From contig NZ_JADPUN010000127.1 of the NCBI RefSeq assembly GCF_015690345.1, forward strand, positions 1 to 32,711: DNA of 32,711 nucleotides, in the 5' to 3' direction. Of this stretch, positions 15,477 through 23,269 are shown one piece after another. A model generated the notes under the pieces. It made no database searches. It saw only the letters and a list, made by a program, of their open reading frames with translations, and was not told where the DNA came from. Each line of letters begins with the position of its first letter. Position 1 is the first letter of the stretch. Position numbers and translations under genes: made by a program. This DNA comes from Plantactinospora alkalitolerans (GTDB lineage Bacteria; Actinomycetota; Actinomycetes; Mycobacteriales; Micromonosporaceae).

Positions 15477-15534
15477 GGGTCTGGCGCCGGACGGAACCGG
15501 TTTCCGGGTCTGGCGCCGGACGGAACCGGTTTCC
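15477..15534 (+). repeat. perfect 29-bp tandem duplication in the spacer before the response regulator
   Basis: Copies at 15477-15505 and 15506-15534 are identical, and a further GGGTC starts a third (15535-15539). Each contains the near-palindrome GGAACCGGTTTCC. The duplication lies between divergent promoters and could double a regulator site. Confidence 0.92.
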
Positions 15535-15614
15535 GGGTCGCGGCGACCCTGCCACTACCGTAGGAGCGGCCGATCCCGGCCGGAAGGGACGCCAGCGGGG
15601 GACGGGAGGGGCGG

Positions 15615-16322
15615 ATGGCCGAGGAGAGCGTGCTCCGGGTCCTCATCGCCGACGACCAGGCACTGGTGCGGGACGGACTCGGCATGATCCTGACCGCCCA
15701 GCCCGACATCACCGTGGTCGGTGAGGCTGCCGACGGCGTCGGCGCGATCCGGTGGGCCAGGGAGCTGACCCCGGACGTGGTGCTGATGGACATCCGGATG
15801 CCGAACGTGGACGGCATCGCGGCGACCGTCCGGATCTGCGCGGAGACCTCCGCCCGGGTGCTGGTGCTGACCACCTTCGACCTCGACGAGTACGTCTACG
15901 ACGCCTTGCGGGCCGGCGCGAGCGGCTTTCTGCTCAAGGACATGCGCCGGGAGGAACTGGTCAACGCCGTCCGGGTGGTGGCCTCCGGGGAGGCGCTGCT
16001 GGCGCCCACCGTCACCCGCCGACTGATCGCCGACGTGGTGTCCCGGGACCGTTCGGTCCGGCCCACTCCGTCCGGCCCGAGCCGGCTCGCCGGCCTGACC
16101 ACCCGGGAGACGGAGACGTTGCGGCAGGTCGCCCGGGGGCTGTCCAACGTCGAGATCGCCGCCGCGATGTTCGTCAGCGAGCACACCGTGAAGACCCATG
16201 TCAGCAACGTCCTGGCCAAACTCGGTGTGCGGGACCGGGTCCAGGCGGTGGTGCTGGCGTACGAGTCCGGTCTGGTGGCGCCCGGCGACGCCGGTGAGAT
16301 CGAGCGGTCGACTCGGTCCTGA
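15615..16322 (+). CDS. NarL/FixJ-family response regulator (orphan in this window)
   Basis: A 235-residue two-component response regulator. The receiver domain has D13/D14, phospho-acceptor Asp59 in VVLMDIRMP, T86/T87 in LTTFD and Lys108 in LLKDM. The C-terminal LuxR-type helix-turn-helix (about 160-220) is intact: LTTRETETLRQVARGLSN and VSEHTVKTHVSNVLAKL. ATG 15615 has GGAGG 5 nt upstream. No sensor kinase gene is adjacent. The frame before and after holds DUF427 and a secreted peptidase, so its partner must be elsewhere. Targets unknown; the doubled 29-bp element upstream is a possible autoregulatory site. Confidence 0.94.
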   Translation: MAEESVLRVLIADDQALVRDGLGMILTAQPDITVVGEAADGVGAIRWARELTPDVVLMDIRMPNVDGIAATVRICAETSARVLVLTTFDLDEYVYDALRAGASGFLLKDMRREELVNAVRVVASGEALLAPTVTRRLIADVVSRDRSVRPTPSGPSRLAGLTTRETETLRQVARGLSNVEIAAAMFVSEHTVKTHVSNVLAKLGVRDRVQAVVLAYESGLVAPGDAGEIERSTRS

Positions 16323-16375
16323 GCGCGATTCCCGACGCCTCCGGCCCCGCCCGGTCGACGGAGCCGGGATCCCCT

Positions 16376-16400
16376 ACCGGCGGTGATCCGCCGAGCCGGT
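16376..16400 (+). terminator. candidate terminator after the response regulator gene
   Basis: GGCGG (16379-16383) pairs with CCGCC (16388-16392) around TGAT, and ACC/GGT (16376-16378 with 16398-16400) can extend the stem across a 5-nt bulge. It lies 54 nt after the stop codon. Confidence 0.4.
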
Positions 16401-16498
16401 TCGGGCGGCCGAGGAGTCGATGCGGGTGACGGAGGACGAGCCGGTACGGACGGCGGGGCGGTGAACGTCGTCCACCGAGCAGTTGAAGAAAACCGCCG

Positions 16499-16563
16499 TT
16501 GCGGAAAACGATGCTGGCGAATATTGACAGACGATCGAGAGACGTCCATCCTCGTCGATATTC
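16499..16563 (+). promoter_or_regulatory. AT-rich promoter and long hairpin before the M15 peptidase
   Basis: TTGCGG (16499-16504) and TATTGA (16522-16527) are spaced by 17 nt and form a possible promoter. GAATATTGAC (16519-16528) can pair with GTCGATATTC (16554-16563) with one G-U pair and a 25-nt loop. The hairpin ends 15 nt before the ribosome site. If transcription starts further upstream, this is a structured leader; if it starts here, it is a DNA dyad over the start site. Confidence 0.4.
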
Positions 16564-16588
16564 ATCCCCGCTCGGTATGGAGGACCCC

Positions 16589-17329
16589 TTGTTCAGACGT
16601 ACCGTCAGAGTTCTCGCGGCGCTCACCCTCGCCGCCGCCGCAACGCTCGTCGCGACCGTGACGACCGCCGCCCCCGCGCAGGCCGACGGCTGCTACACCT
16701 GGAGCCGGCAGCTCTCCGAGGGCATGACCGGTGAGGACGTCCGGCAGTTGCAGATCCGGGTGGCCGGCTATCCCGGCTACAACGCGGTGCTGGGCGTCGA
16801 CGGCGCCTTCGGACCGGCGACCCGGTCCGCCGTCATCCGCTTCCAGCAGGCCTACGGTCTCGGCGCGGACGGCATCGCCGGGCCGCTGACGTTCAACAAG
16901 ATCTACGCGCTCCAGGACGACGACTGCACCCCGGTCAACTTCAGCTACGCCGAGTTGAACGACTGCAACTCGGACTGGTCCGGCGGCGCGGTCTCGGCCT
17001 CGACAGCCCGGTTCAACGCGTTGGTCAACATGTGGAAGCTCCAGGCCATGCGGCACGCCCTCGGCGACCAGCAGCTCCGGGTCACCAGCGCCTTCCGCAG
17101 TCACGCCTGCAACAACGCCGTCGGCGGATCGGCCACCAGTCGACACCTCTACGGCGACGCGGTCGACATCGGCGCCAGTCCACACAGTCTTTGCACCCTC
17201 GCCCAGCAGGCCCGCAACCACGGGTGGCGGGAGATCCTCGGCCCCGGATACCCCGGACACAGCGACCACACGCACGTCGCGCACAAGTCCAGCCGTACCT
17301 GGTCGGCCAGCTCCTGCGGCGTCTCCTGA
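16589..17329 (+). CDS. secreted peptidoglycan-binding M15 (VanY/DD-carboxypeptidase-type) peptidase
   Basis: A 246-residue exported zinc peptidase that likely trims the cell wall. A signal peptide (basic FRRTVR, Ala/Leu core, APAQA before the mature DGCYTW) is followed by a PG_binding_1 domain (about 40-105, QLQIRVAGYPGYNAVLGVDGAFG) and an M15 domain. Zinc ligands are visible in SRHLYGDAVDIG (His and Asp) and HSDHTHVAH (His). Several Cys pairs suggest disulphides. I chose TTG 16589 because a perfect GGAGG (16579-16583) stands 5 nt before it. An ATG at 16577 overlaps that ribosome site and has none of its own. D-Ala-D-Ala cleavage is inferred from the family. Confidence 0.9.
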   Translation: MFRRTVRVLAALTLAAAATLVATVTTAAPAQADGCYTWSRQLSEGMTGEDVRQLQIRVAGYPGYNAVLGVDGAFGPATRSAVIRFQQAYGLGADGIAGPLTFNKIYALQDDDCTPVNFSYAELNDCNSDWSGGAVSASTARFNALVNMWKLQAMRHALGDQQLRVTSAFRSHACNNAVGGSATSRHLYGDAVDIGASPHSLCTLAQQARNHGWREILGPGYPGHSDHTHVAHKSSRTWSASSCGVS

Positions 17330-17336
17330 CCGCCGC

Positions 17337-17370
17337 GCCGGTGCCCGTCGGCGGCGGGGCGGGCACCGGC
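17337..17370 (+). terminator. strong stem-loop terminator after the M15 peptidase
   Basis: GCCGGTGCCCG (17337-17347) is the exact complement of CGGGCACCGGC (17360-17370), an 11-bp GC stem with a 12-nt loop, starting 7 nt after the stop codon. No U-tract follows. Confidence 0.75.
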
Positions 17371-17377
17371 CGCAGGT

Positions 17378-17431
17378 GTTAGGAGGGGGCCCTTCTTCTA
17401 CCGGAAGCGCTAATAGGGGGCCCTTCCTTAC
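17378..17431. repeat. 54-bp imperfect palindromic element (GTTAGG...CTTAC)
   Basis: The ends GTTAGGAGGGGGCCC and GGGCCCTTCCTTAC are imperfect inverted copies, and GGGGGCCCTTC also occurs twice as a direct repeat (17385-17395 and 17416-17426). The intervening sequence is AT-richer. From memory, elements of this form are frequent between genes in Micromonosporaceae; this could not be checked here. It may be a REP-like element or part of the termination region. Confidence 0.6.
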
Positions 17432-17509
17432 ATCCCTGAGATTTCTCGGGGTGGATTGGCGACCTTTGGCAGATTTGGGGGGTCGGGTCGGGAGGACAGG
17501 CTTCCGGGT

Positions 17510-18811
17510 ATGCGGACACTTTCTCGACGATGGCTGTTGGGCGGGCTCGCGGCGCTGGTGGTGGTGTCGGCGACGTCCACCGCACCGGCCGCGCTCGCCC
17601 GGACCGGGCCGTCAGCGTCAACTCCGAACGGATCCCCGGCGCCCGGACAGACCCCGCCGTTGCGGCTGAGCCTGCCCGAGCCGACCGGCCGGTATCCGAT
17701 CGGCACCACCGAACTGCACGTGGTCGACTCCGAGCGGCCCGATCCCTGGGTCGACGGACGGCCCAGGGAACTCATGCTCAGCGTCTGGTACCCGGCCGCG
17801 TCCTCGACGGGCGGGAGGCTGGCGCCGTACCTGGCTCCGGGTGCGGCACCTCGGCTCGGCGAGCGGGTCGCCGGGCTTCTCGGGCTGCCCGCGGACCAGG
17901 TCGACTGGGCAGGGCTCACCACGCACGCCCGGTCCGGAGTGCCGGTACAGCCACGGCCGGGCGGTCATCCGGTCGTCCTCTTCTCACCCGGCGGGGGCGA
18001 GCCCCGGGCCAACGGCACGATCCTGGTCGAGGAACTGGCCAGCCAGGGCTACGTCGTGGTTACCGTGGACCACACGTACGAGACACCGGCGGTCGAGTTT
18101 CCGGGGGGTCGGGTCGAGACGCAGCAACTGCCCGAGATCGATCCCACCGAACTCAACCACCGGATGCTGGAGACCCGGATGCGGGACATCCGGTTCGTCC
18201 TCGACCAGCTCGCGGTCCTCGCCCGCGGGGGCAATCCCGACGCCGAGGGGCGGCATCTGCCGCGTGGCCTCGGTGCCGGGTTCGACCTGTCCCGGACAGG
18301 CATGTTCGGCCACTCGGCCGGCGGTTTCACCTCGGCGGAGACGATGCTCGTCGACCGGCGGATCGACGTCGGAGCCGATCTGGACGGCAGCATGGCGTAC
18401 AGCTTCTCCGCCAACGACTTCGGGGACGTGGTGGAACGCGGGCTCGACCGGCCGTTCCTGCTGATGGGCGCGGGACGCAGCAGTGGGGCCCCGCACACCC
18501 ACCAGCACGCCCGCGACTGGGCGGGCTTCTGGGCCAACTCCACCGGATGGAAGCTGGATCTCTACGTCGCCGACGGCGAGCACTTCAGCTTCACCGACTA
18601 CCAGCTGCTGCTGCCGCAGCTCGGCGCCGTCTTCGACCTGCCGGAGGAGGTGGTGACCGGTGCGATCGGCACGGTCGATCCGGACCGCCTGGTCGGATCG
18701 CTGCGGGCGTACCTCACCGCGTTCTTCGACCAGCACCTGCGCGGTCGGCCGCAGCATCTGCTCCGGAACCCTTCGCCGCGACATCCCGACATCACCTTCG
18801 TCCGGCCGTAA
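17510..18811 (+). CDS. exported alpha/beta hydrolase, PAF-acetylhydrolase/lipase-like
   Basis: A 433-residue secreted esterase or lipase. The N-terminus SRRWLLGG followed by a hydrophobic stretch and APAALA resembles a twin-arginine signal peptide. The hydrolase core has an oxyanion segment VVLFSPGGGEPRANG, the nucleophile Ser269 in GHSAGG, an acidic candidate in GADLDGS, and a C-terminal His in DGEHFSFTD. This order matches the platelet-activating-factor acetylhydrolase family seen in actinomycetes. ATG 17510 fits the signal peptide; GGAGG lies rather far upstream (17491-17495, 14 nt). Its last 20 nt overlap the convergent TetR gene. Exact substrate unknown; short-chain ester or phospholipid likely. 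Confidence 0.9.
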   Translation: MRTLSRRWLLGGLAALVVVSATSTAPAALARTGPSASTPNGSPAPGQTPPLRLSLPEPTGRYPIGTTELHVVDSERPDPWVDGRPRELMLSVWYPAASSTGGRLAPYLAPGAAPRLGERVAGLLGLPADQVDWAGLTTHARSGVPVQPRPGGHPVVLFSPGGGEPRANGTILVEELASQGYVVVTVDHTYETPAVEFPGGRVETQQLPEIDPTELNHRMLETRMRDIRFVLDQLAVLARGGNPDAEGRHLPRGLGAGFDLSRTGMFGHSAGGFTSAETMLVDRRIDVGADLDGSMAYSFSANDFGDVVERGLDRPFLLMGAGRSSGAPHTHQHARDWAGFWANSTGWKLDLYVADGEHFSFTDYQLLLPQLGAVFDLPEEVVTGAIGTVDPDRLVGSLRAYLTAFFDQHLRGRPQHLLRNPSPRHPDITFVRP

Positions 18812-19391
18812 TCCCGTCCGGGCCGGCGATCGGCAGTCCGGCCTCGTAGCCGGCGGCGAACGTCTCCAGTGCCGCGTCGGTGCCGGCCCGGTCACCGGTG
18901 GCGAGCAGGTCGAGGAGCAGGCCACGGATCACCGCGAGGCCGAGCCGGGCGTGGGTCCGGGCCACCTCGGCGGGTACGTCCCACCGCGCGGCCAGTTCGA
19001 CGTTGAGGTCGAGCCAGTTGTCCACCACGCCTTCGAGCAGTGGCGCCGTGCCGGGGTGGCCCTGCACCGCCTGGCCGTACATCTCGAAGAACAGCCGTTC
19101 GTACGGCCACAGTGCCGGGTCGGCCAGCCGGCGCCACATCGCCCGGATGGTGTCGGCCAGTGAGTTGGCCGGATCGAGGTCCAGGGTGGTCAGGGCGGCT
19201 CGCTGTCGACTCTCCACCTCCCGTACCACCTCGACGAGCAGTCCCTCCTTCGAGCCGAAGTGGTAGATCAGCATCCGGTGGCTGGTGCCGATTCCGGCGG
19301 CCAGCCCACGCAGGGTCAGTGCACCGACGCCGTGCTCCGCGATGTGGTCGACGGCGCGGGACAGCAGTTGTCCCCGAAGCTCTCCAGCCAT
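18792..19391 (-). CDS. TetR-family repressor, divergent from the SRPBCC protein
   Basis: A 199-residue TetR regulator. Residues about 5-55 form the DNA-binding domain, with HTH LTLRGLAAGIGTSHRMLIYHF and the following GSKEGLL. The remaining helices form a ligand domain with WPYERLFFEMYGQAV. Its ATG (19391) lies inside the first of two interlocked palindromes, so binding would block its own promoter or start region; any transcript must start within a few bases of the ATG or further up in the neighbouring gene. No ribosome site is visible. The 3' end overlaps the lipase gene by 20 nt on the opposite strand. The likely target is the divergent SRPBCC gene. Confidence 0.93.
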   Translation of the reverse strand: MAGELRGQLLSRAVDHIAEHGVGALTLRGLAAGIGTSHRMLIYHFGSKEGLLVEVVREVESRQRAALTTLDLDPANSLADTIRAMWRRLADPALWPYERLFFEMYGQAVQGHPGTAPLLEGVVDNWLDLNVELAARWDVPAEVARTHARLGLAVIRGLLLDLLATGDRAGTDAALETFAAGYEAGLPIAGPDGITAGRR

Positions 19392-19423
19392 GTACCATAC
19401 GGTACATGTACCAGGTGGTACAT
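19390..19423. promoter_or_regulatory. two interlocked 18-bp TetR operators
   Basis: ATGTACCATACGGTACAT (19390-19407) and ATGTACCAGGTGGTACAT (19406-19423) share two bases and have the form ATGTACC-N4-GGTACAT, centres 16 bp apart. The TetR start codon is in the first and a possible start codon of the SRPBCC gene is in the second. TACGGT (19398-19403), inside the first, could be the -10 of the rightward promoter. Confidence 0.85.
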
Positions 19424-19444
19424 GATTGGGAAGAGGTGCATGAG

Positions 19445-19912
19445 GTGGCGGGTCAACAGATCGACGTACGGGTGCACACCACGGCCAGCCCGGCTGCGGT
19501 CTACGGGTTGCTGTGCGACGGGGCGGGCTGGCCGACCTGGTCCCCGATCGGTTCGTTCGAACTGGAGCGACCGGGGTCGGACGAGCCGGAGGGGGTGGGG
19601 GCGATCCGCGTCTTCCGGACCGGCCGGACGACCAGCCGGGAACGGGTCGCCGAGCGGGTGCCGGACCGCCGATTCAGCTACGAACTCCTCTCCGGCCTGC
19701 CGATCCGCGACTACCGGGCCGACGTCGACCTCACCCCGGACGACCGGGGCACCCTGATCCGTTGGCACTCCTCGTTCACCGCCAAGGTGCCCGGAACCGG
19801 CTGGATCTACCGCCGGGCGCTGGGCCGGTTCATCACCCGGACCGCCGAGGGGCTCGCCACGTACGCCGCCACCCTGCCGACCCGCACACCTGACCGGCCC
19901 GATCCGGCCTGA
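19445..19912 (+). CDS. SRPBCC (START/polyketide-cyclase-like) protein
   Basis: About 155 residues with the SRPBCC fold, which binds hydrophobic small molecules in a deep cavity. Visible are the opening strand IDVRVHTTASPAAVYGLLCDG, the WPTWSPIGSFELERPG loop, the middle strands RFSYELLSGLPIRDYRADVDLTP and the closing helix. Two starts are possible. GTG 19445 has GGGAAGAGG 8 nt upstream and is preferred. ATG 19406 adds 13 residues and lies inside the second operator. The gene is very likely controlled by the divergent TetR protein, which may respond to the same hydrophobic ligand (inference). The function within the family is open. Confidence 0.88.
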   Translation: MAGQQIDVRVHTTASPAAVYGLLCDGAGWPTWSPIGSFELERPGSDEPEGVGAIRVFRTGRTTSRERVAERVPDRRFSYELLSGLPIRDYRADVDLTPDDRGTLIRWHSSFTAKVPGTGWIYRRALGRFITRTAEGLATYAATLPTRTPDRPDPA

Positions 19913-19921
19913 CCGGATCGG
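19899..19921. terminator. terminator hairpin holding the SRPBCC stop codon in its loop
   Basis: CCGATCCGG (19899-19907) pairs with CCGGATCGG (19913-19921) around CCTGA, where TGA is the stop codon of the SRPBCC gene. A second perfect palindrome, ATCGGCCGGCCGAT, overlaps at 19917-19930. The AfsR-like gene converges on this site from the right. Confidence 0.65.
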
Positions 19922-19977
19922 CCGGCCGATGGCGCCCGCCGGTCCGCCAGCCGCCCCGGCCGGTACGCGTTCCGCCG

Positions 19978-22900
19978 TCAGGTGGCGGCTGGCTGTACCG
20001 GCAGCCTGGGCAGCAGCGCGGCGACCCGAGCCGCGGCGGCATCGTTGTCGATCTGGCGGAACAGCGCGTACGCATCGGACCACGCCATCCCGGCGGCGGC
20101 GTTGTCGCCGACGCTGGCGTACGCGTGCCCGAGCACGGTCAGCGCCCGGGCGCGGAGGAAGTGGAACCGTGGCTCTCCGAGCAGTTGGAGAACCCGGCGG
20201 AGCAGCGCGACGGCCCGCGCCGGACGGCCGTCGACCAACTCCAGTTCGCCGAGCCCGGCCAGGGACAGCGCCTCGCCGAACGCCAGCCCGTCGACCTGAC
20301 TGCGGGCGAGGGCGGTCTCCAGGGTGTGCCGGGCGGACGGGTGGCCGTCCAGGGCGTAGAGGTGGCCGAGCCGGGCCAGCGCGTACGTCTCCTGGACGTG
20401 GTCGCCGGTCTCCCGGGCGACGGCGACCGCCTGCCGCAGGTACGTCTCACCGGGTCCGGGCCGCCCCAGCTCGCCGTAGGTGAGGCCGAGCAGGGTGAGT
20501 GCGGTGCTCTCGTCGCGTCGGGCGCCCATGCCGCGGGCCAGGTCGAGATAGCGGTGGGCCAGGTCCCGGGTGACGTCGTCGCGTCCCTGCTCCCGGCTGA
20601 TGATGGCGCGCTGTGCCAGAGCGTGGCACTCGCCGAGTTCGTAACCGGCGGCGGCGGAGACGGACATCGCCTCGGCGAGCAGCGGCGCCGCCTCCCGGTG
20701 CCGTCCGGTGATCCGGTACACGTCGGCACACAGCCACAGCGAGTCGGCCACTCCGCGTGGCTCACCGACCAGCCGGAAGATCCGCAGGGCCGCCTCGGCG
20801 GCGTCGAGCTTCTCCCGCAGCTCCGCACCGCGCCGCGAGGTCCACAGGTCGGCGAGGTTACGCCTGAGCACCGCCTCGCCCCGGCGCTCCCCGGCACGCC
20901 GGCACGCTCGCAACGCCGCCTCGTGGACCTGCCGTGCCTCGTCGTGCATCCCCCGCAGTTCGTAGAACACCTGCGTCGACGCGGCGAGGTTCCAGGCAAG
21001 GCCGGTCAGCCCCAGATCGGCCGCCTGGTGGATCGAGGCGACCAGCGCGACCCGCTCCCGGTCGAACCAGGAGACCGGGTCGCCGACCGGCCCGGCCTCG
21101 GGCGTCGGTCGCCAGCGCCGGGCCGGACCGCGGATCGGTGCCAGCGTCCGGGTCGGCAGCCGGCCGTCGGCCGCCTCCGCACCGGCCAGCCAGGCGCCGA
21201 ACGCCCGCTCCACCGCGTCGCGCCGGACCTGCTCCGGTTCCTCCTCGGCGGCCCGTTCCCGGGCGAAGAGCCGGACGAGGTCGTGCATCCCGTACCGGGG
21301 CTCGCCGACGGACGGACCGGTCGGTTCCGGCAGCTCCACGGACGTTCCCGGAATCAGTTCCAGCAGGGAGGCGTCGACAAGCGACTCCAGCAGCCCCTCG
21401 GCCCGGGACGGCGTCACGTCGAGCATCGCCGCACCGATCCACGCCGGTACGTCCGGCGCGTCGAGCAGGCTCGACAGCCGGAGCATCCGCCGAGCCGGTT
21501 CGGCCAGCGAACGGTAGCTGAGGCCGAGGCTGGCACGTACCTCCAGGTCGTCGGTGGCGAGTTCGTCGAGCCGGTTCAGTTCGTCGCGTAGCCGTTCGGC
21601 GAGTTGGCCGAGGCGCCAGTGCGGGCGCGCGGCGAGTCGGGCCGCCGCGATGCGTACGGCGAGCGGCAGGTACCCGCACAGTCGGGCGATCTCGGCCACC
21701 GCCTCCGGTTCGGTGGCGACGCGCCCGGAGCCGACGATCCGTTCGAGCAGTCCGACGGCCTCGGCCGGCTCGAACGTCGCCAGTCCCAGGTGGGCCGCGC
21801 CCTCCAGGCCGGTCAGTCGCTGCCGGCTGGTGACGATGACCGCACCGGCCGAGCCCCCCGGCAACAGGGGGCGGACCTGGGCGGCGGATCTGGCGTCGTC
21901 GACCACGACGAGCAGCCGCCGGTCGTGGACGGCGTCGCGGAACTGGCCGGCGCGCTCGGAGACCGTGTCGTGGTGCAGGTTGTCGGGCACCCCGAGCACC
22001 CGCAGGAAACGCCCCAGCACGGCGAGCGGGTCGACCGGGTCCGGCCAGCTCCCCCGCAGGTCGGCGTAGAGCTGCCCGTCCGGGTACCGCTGGCGGAGTC
22101 GGTGTGCCACGTACCAGGCCAGGCTGGACTTGCCCACGCCCGCCGGGCCGGACAGCGCGATGACCCGGAGCCGGTCGGACGGGACGCTGAGGGTGTTCTC
22201 CAGCCAGCCGACGGCCCGGCGCCGGCCGGTGAAGTCGGCGACCGTCGGCGGCAGTTGATGGGGCCGGGGCGGCTCCGACTCGGCCGGCCCCGGCGCCGCC
22301 CGGACGACTCCGGCCGGATTGGTCAGGCCGGGATCGGTGTGCAGCATCCGCAGGTGCAGTTGCCTCAGTTCGGGGCCGGGATCGACGCCCAGGGTGTCGG
22401 CGAGGTGGCGCCGCAGGCGCGCGTAGTGGTCCAGCGCGTCCGCCTGCCGCCCGCTGCGGTACAGGGCGAGAAGAAGTTGGCCGGCGAGGCGTTCGTCGAG
22501 CGGATGTTCTGCGGCCCGGCGGGTCAGCTCCGGCAGCAACTCCCCGTGCAGGCCCCGGCGGAGGGCGATGTCGCGCCGGTCGAGTTCGGCGGCGAACCGC
22601 TCCTGACCGAGCGCCTCCCGCAGCGTACTCAGCCAGGGGTTTTCCAGGTGCGCGAACGCCTCGCCCCGCCACAGCCCCAGCGCCTCGTCGAACATCGGAA
22701 GTGCCCGTGCGTCGTCCTCGGTGTTCCGGGCCTGCCGGACCAGCCCGCGAAACCGGTGCAGGTCGACGGCGTCCGGTGGCGCGGTGAGCAGGTACCCGGC
22801 CGACCGCCGGGTCACCGTCACCCCGGCGGCGGGGGAGAGCCGGTGCCGCAGCCGGGACAGGTAGCTGTAGAGGGTCTCCCGGGCCCGCTGCGGTCGCCGG

Positions 22901-23058
22901 TCGGCCCAGACCCGGTCCAGGAGTTGTCCCACCGAGACGATCTCGTTCGCGTCGACGAGGAGGGCGACCAGGACGGACCGTTGCCGTGCGGGCCCCATCT
23001 CGATCCGGTGCCCGTCGACGTGGACGTCGACATCGCCGAGCAGCCGAAACTCCAGCAC
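19978..23058 (-). CDS. second AfsR/SARP-family regulator with BTAD, NB-ARC and TPR domains
   Basis: A 1026-residue regulator with the classic AfsR arrangement. Winged helix (about 1-95, MLEFRLLGDVDVHVDGHRIEMGP region), BTAD (about 97-245, ending in LRRHLADTLGVDPGPELRQLHLRML), linker, then a P-loop ATPase with Walker A GPAGVGKS near 302-309, Walker B LLVVVDDA near 381-388 and the VIVTSRQRL motif. A C-terminal TPR array follows (about 700-1020; AALRACRRAGERRGEAVLRRNLADL-like units). The GTG start at 23058 has GGAGG 10 nt upstream. It diverges from htpG across 305 nt. It is only distantly similar to the regulator at 1925-5191, so it is not a recent duplicate. Target genes are not apparent; no biosynthetic cluster is visible nearby. 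Confidence 0.94.
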   Translation of the reverse strand: MLEFRLLGDVDVHVDGHRIEMGPARQRSVLVALLVDANEIVSVGQLLDRVWADRRPQRARETLYSYLSRLRHRLSPAAGVTVTRRSAGYLLTAPPDAVDLHRFRGLVRQARNTEDDARALPMFDEALGLWRGEAFAHLENPWLSTLREALGQERFAAELDRRDIALRRGLHGELLPELTRRAAEHPLDERLAGQLLLALYRSGRQADALDHYARLRRHLADTLGVDPGPELRQLHLRMLHTDPGLTNPAGVVRAAPGPAESEPPRPHQLPPTVADFTGRRRAVGWLENTLSVPSDRLRVIALSGPAGVGKSSLAWYVAHRLRQRYPDGQLYADLRGSWPDPVDPLAVLGRFLRVLGVPDNLHHDTVSERAGQFRDAVHDRRLLVVVDDARSAAQVRPLLPGGSAGAVIVTSRQRLTGLEGAAHLGLATFEPAEAVGLLERIVGSGRVATEPEAVAEIARLCGYLPLAVRIAAARLAARPHWRLGQLAERLRDELNRLDELATDDLEVRASLGLSYRSLAEPARRMLRLSSLLDAPDVPAWIGAAMLDVTPSRAEGLLESLVDASLLELIPGTSVELPEPTGPSVGEPRYGMHDLVRLFARERAAEEEPEQVRRDAVERAFGAWLAGAEAADGRLPTRTLAPIRGPARRWRPTPEAGPVGDPVSWFDRERVALVASIHQAADLGLTGLAWNLAASTQVFYELRGMHDEARQVHEAALRACRRAGERRGEAVLRRNLADLWTSRRGAELREKLDAAEAALRIFRLVGEPRGVADSLWLCADVYRITGRHREAAPLLAEAMSVSAAAGYELGECHALAQRAIISREQGRDDVTRDLAHRYLDLARGMGARRDESTALTLLGLTYGELGRPGPGETYLRQAVAVARETGDHVQETYALARLGHLYALDGHPSARHTLETALARSQVDGLAFGEALSLAGLGELELVDGRPARAVALLRRVLQLLGEPRFHFLRARALTVLGHAYASVGDNAAAGMAWSDAYALFRQIDNDAAAARVAALLPRLPVQPAAT

Positions 23059-23095
23059 CGTCTGCGAACCTCCGCCCGGTCAGGGCAGACCCTGG

Positions 23096-23123
23096 CCTCT
23101 AGTCGGTTGGCGAGCGGATTCAA
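23096..23123 (-). promoter_or_regulatory. possible promoter of the second AfsR-like gene
   Basis: On the minus strand TTGAAT (23123-23118) and TAGAGG (23101-23096) are spaced by 16 nt. A small CAGGG-CAGA-CCCTG hairpin (23081-23094) would lie in the leader. Moderate match only. Confidence 0.35.
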
Positions 23124-23230
23124 GGATCACACAATGCCGGCGGGCGGAAGATCGACGGGACGGGCTGTCCCACATGGCAATCACGCGCGGCCGACGGCGG
23201 ATCGTCGGATGACTGTCCGATCGACTGACT

Positions 23231-23269
23231 ACCGGGTGTTCGTAGTTGTCGCACCCGGTCATTTAGTAT
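23231..23269 (+). promoter_or_regulatory. inverted repeat and -10 element upstream of htpG
   Basis: ACCGGGTG (23231-23238) and CACCCGGT (23252-23259) form a perfect 8-bp inverted repeat with a 13-nt centre, ending 4 nt before the -10-like TAGTAT (23264-23269). It does not match CIRCE or the HspR-associated HAIR element. It could be a repressor or activator site of htpG. No other feature is recognised in the 305-nt spacer 23059-23363 apart from the promoter proposed for the divergent gene. Confidence 0.45.

Noticed and set aside
16323-16588. c-di-AMP (ydaO-type) riboswitch before the M15 peptidase
   Set aside because: Such switches occur before actinobacterial cell-wall hydrolases, but the conserved sequence blocks I remember are not present here.
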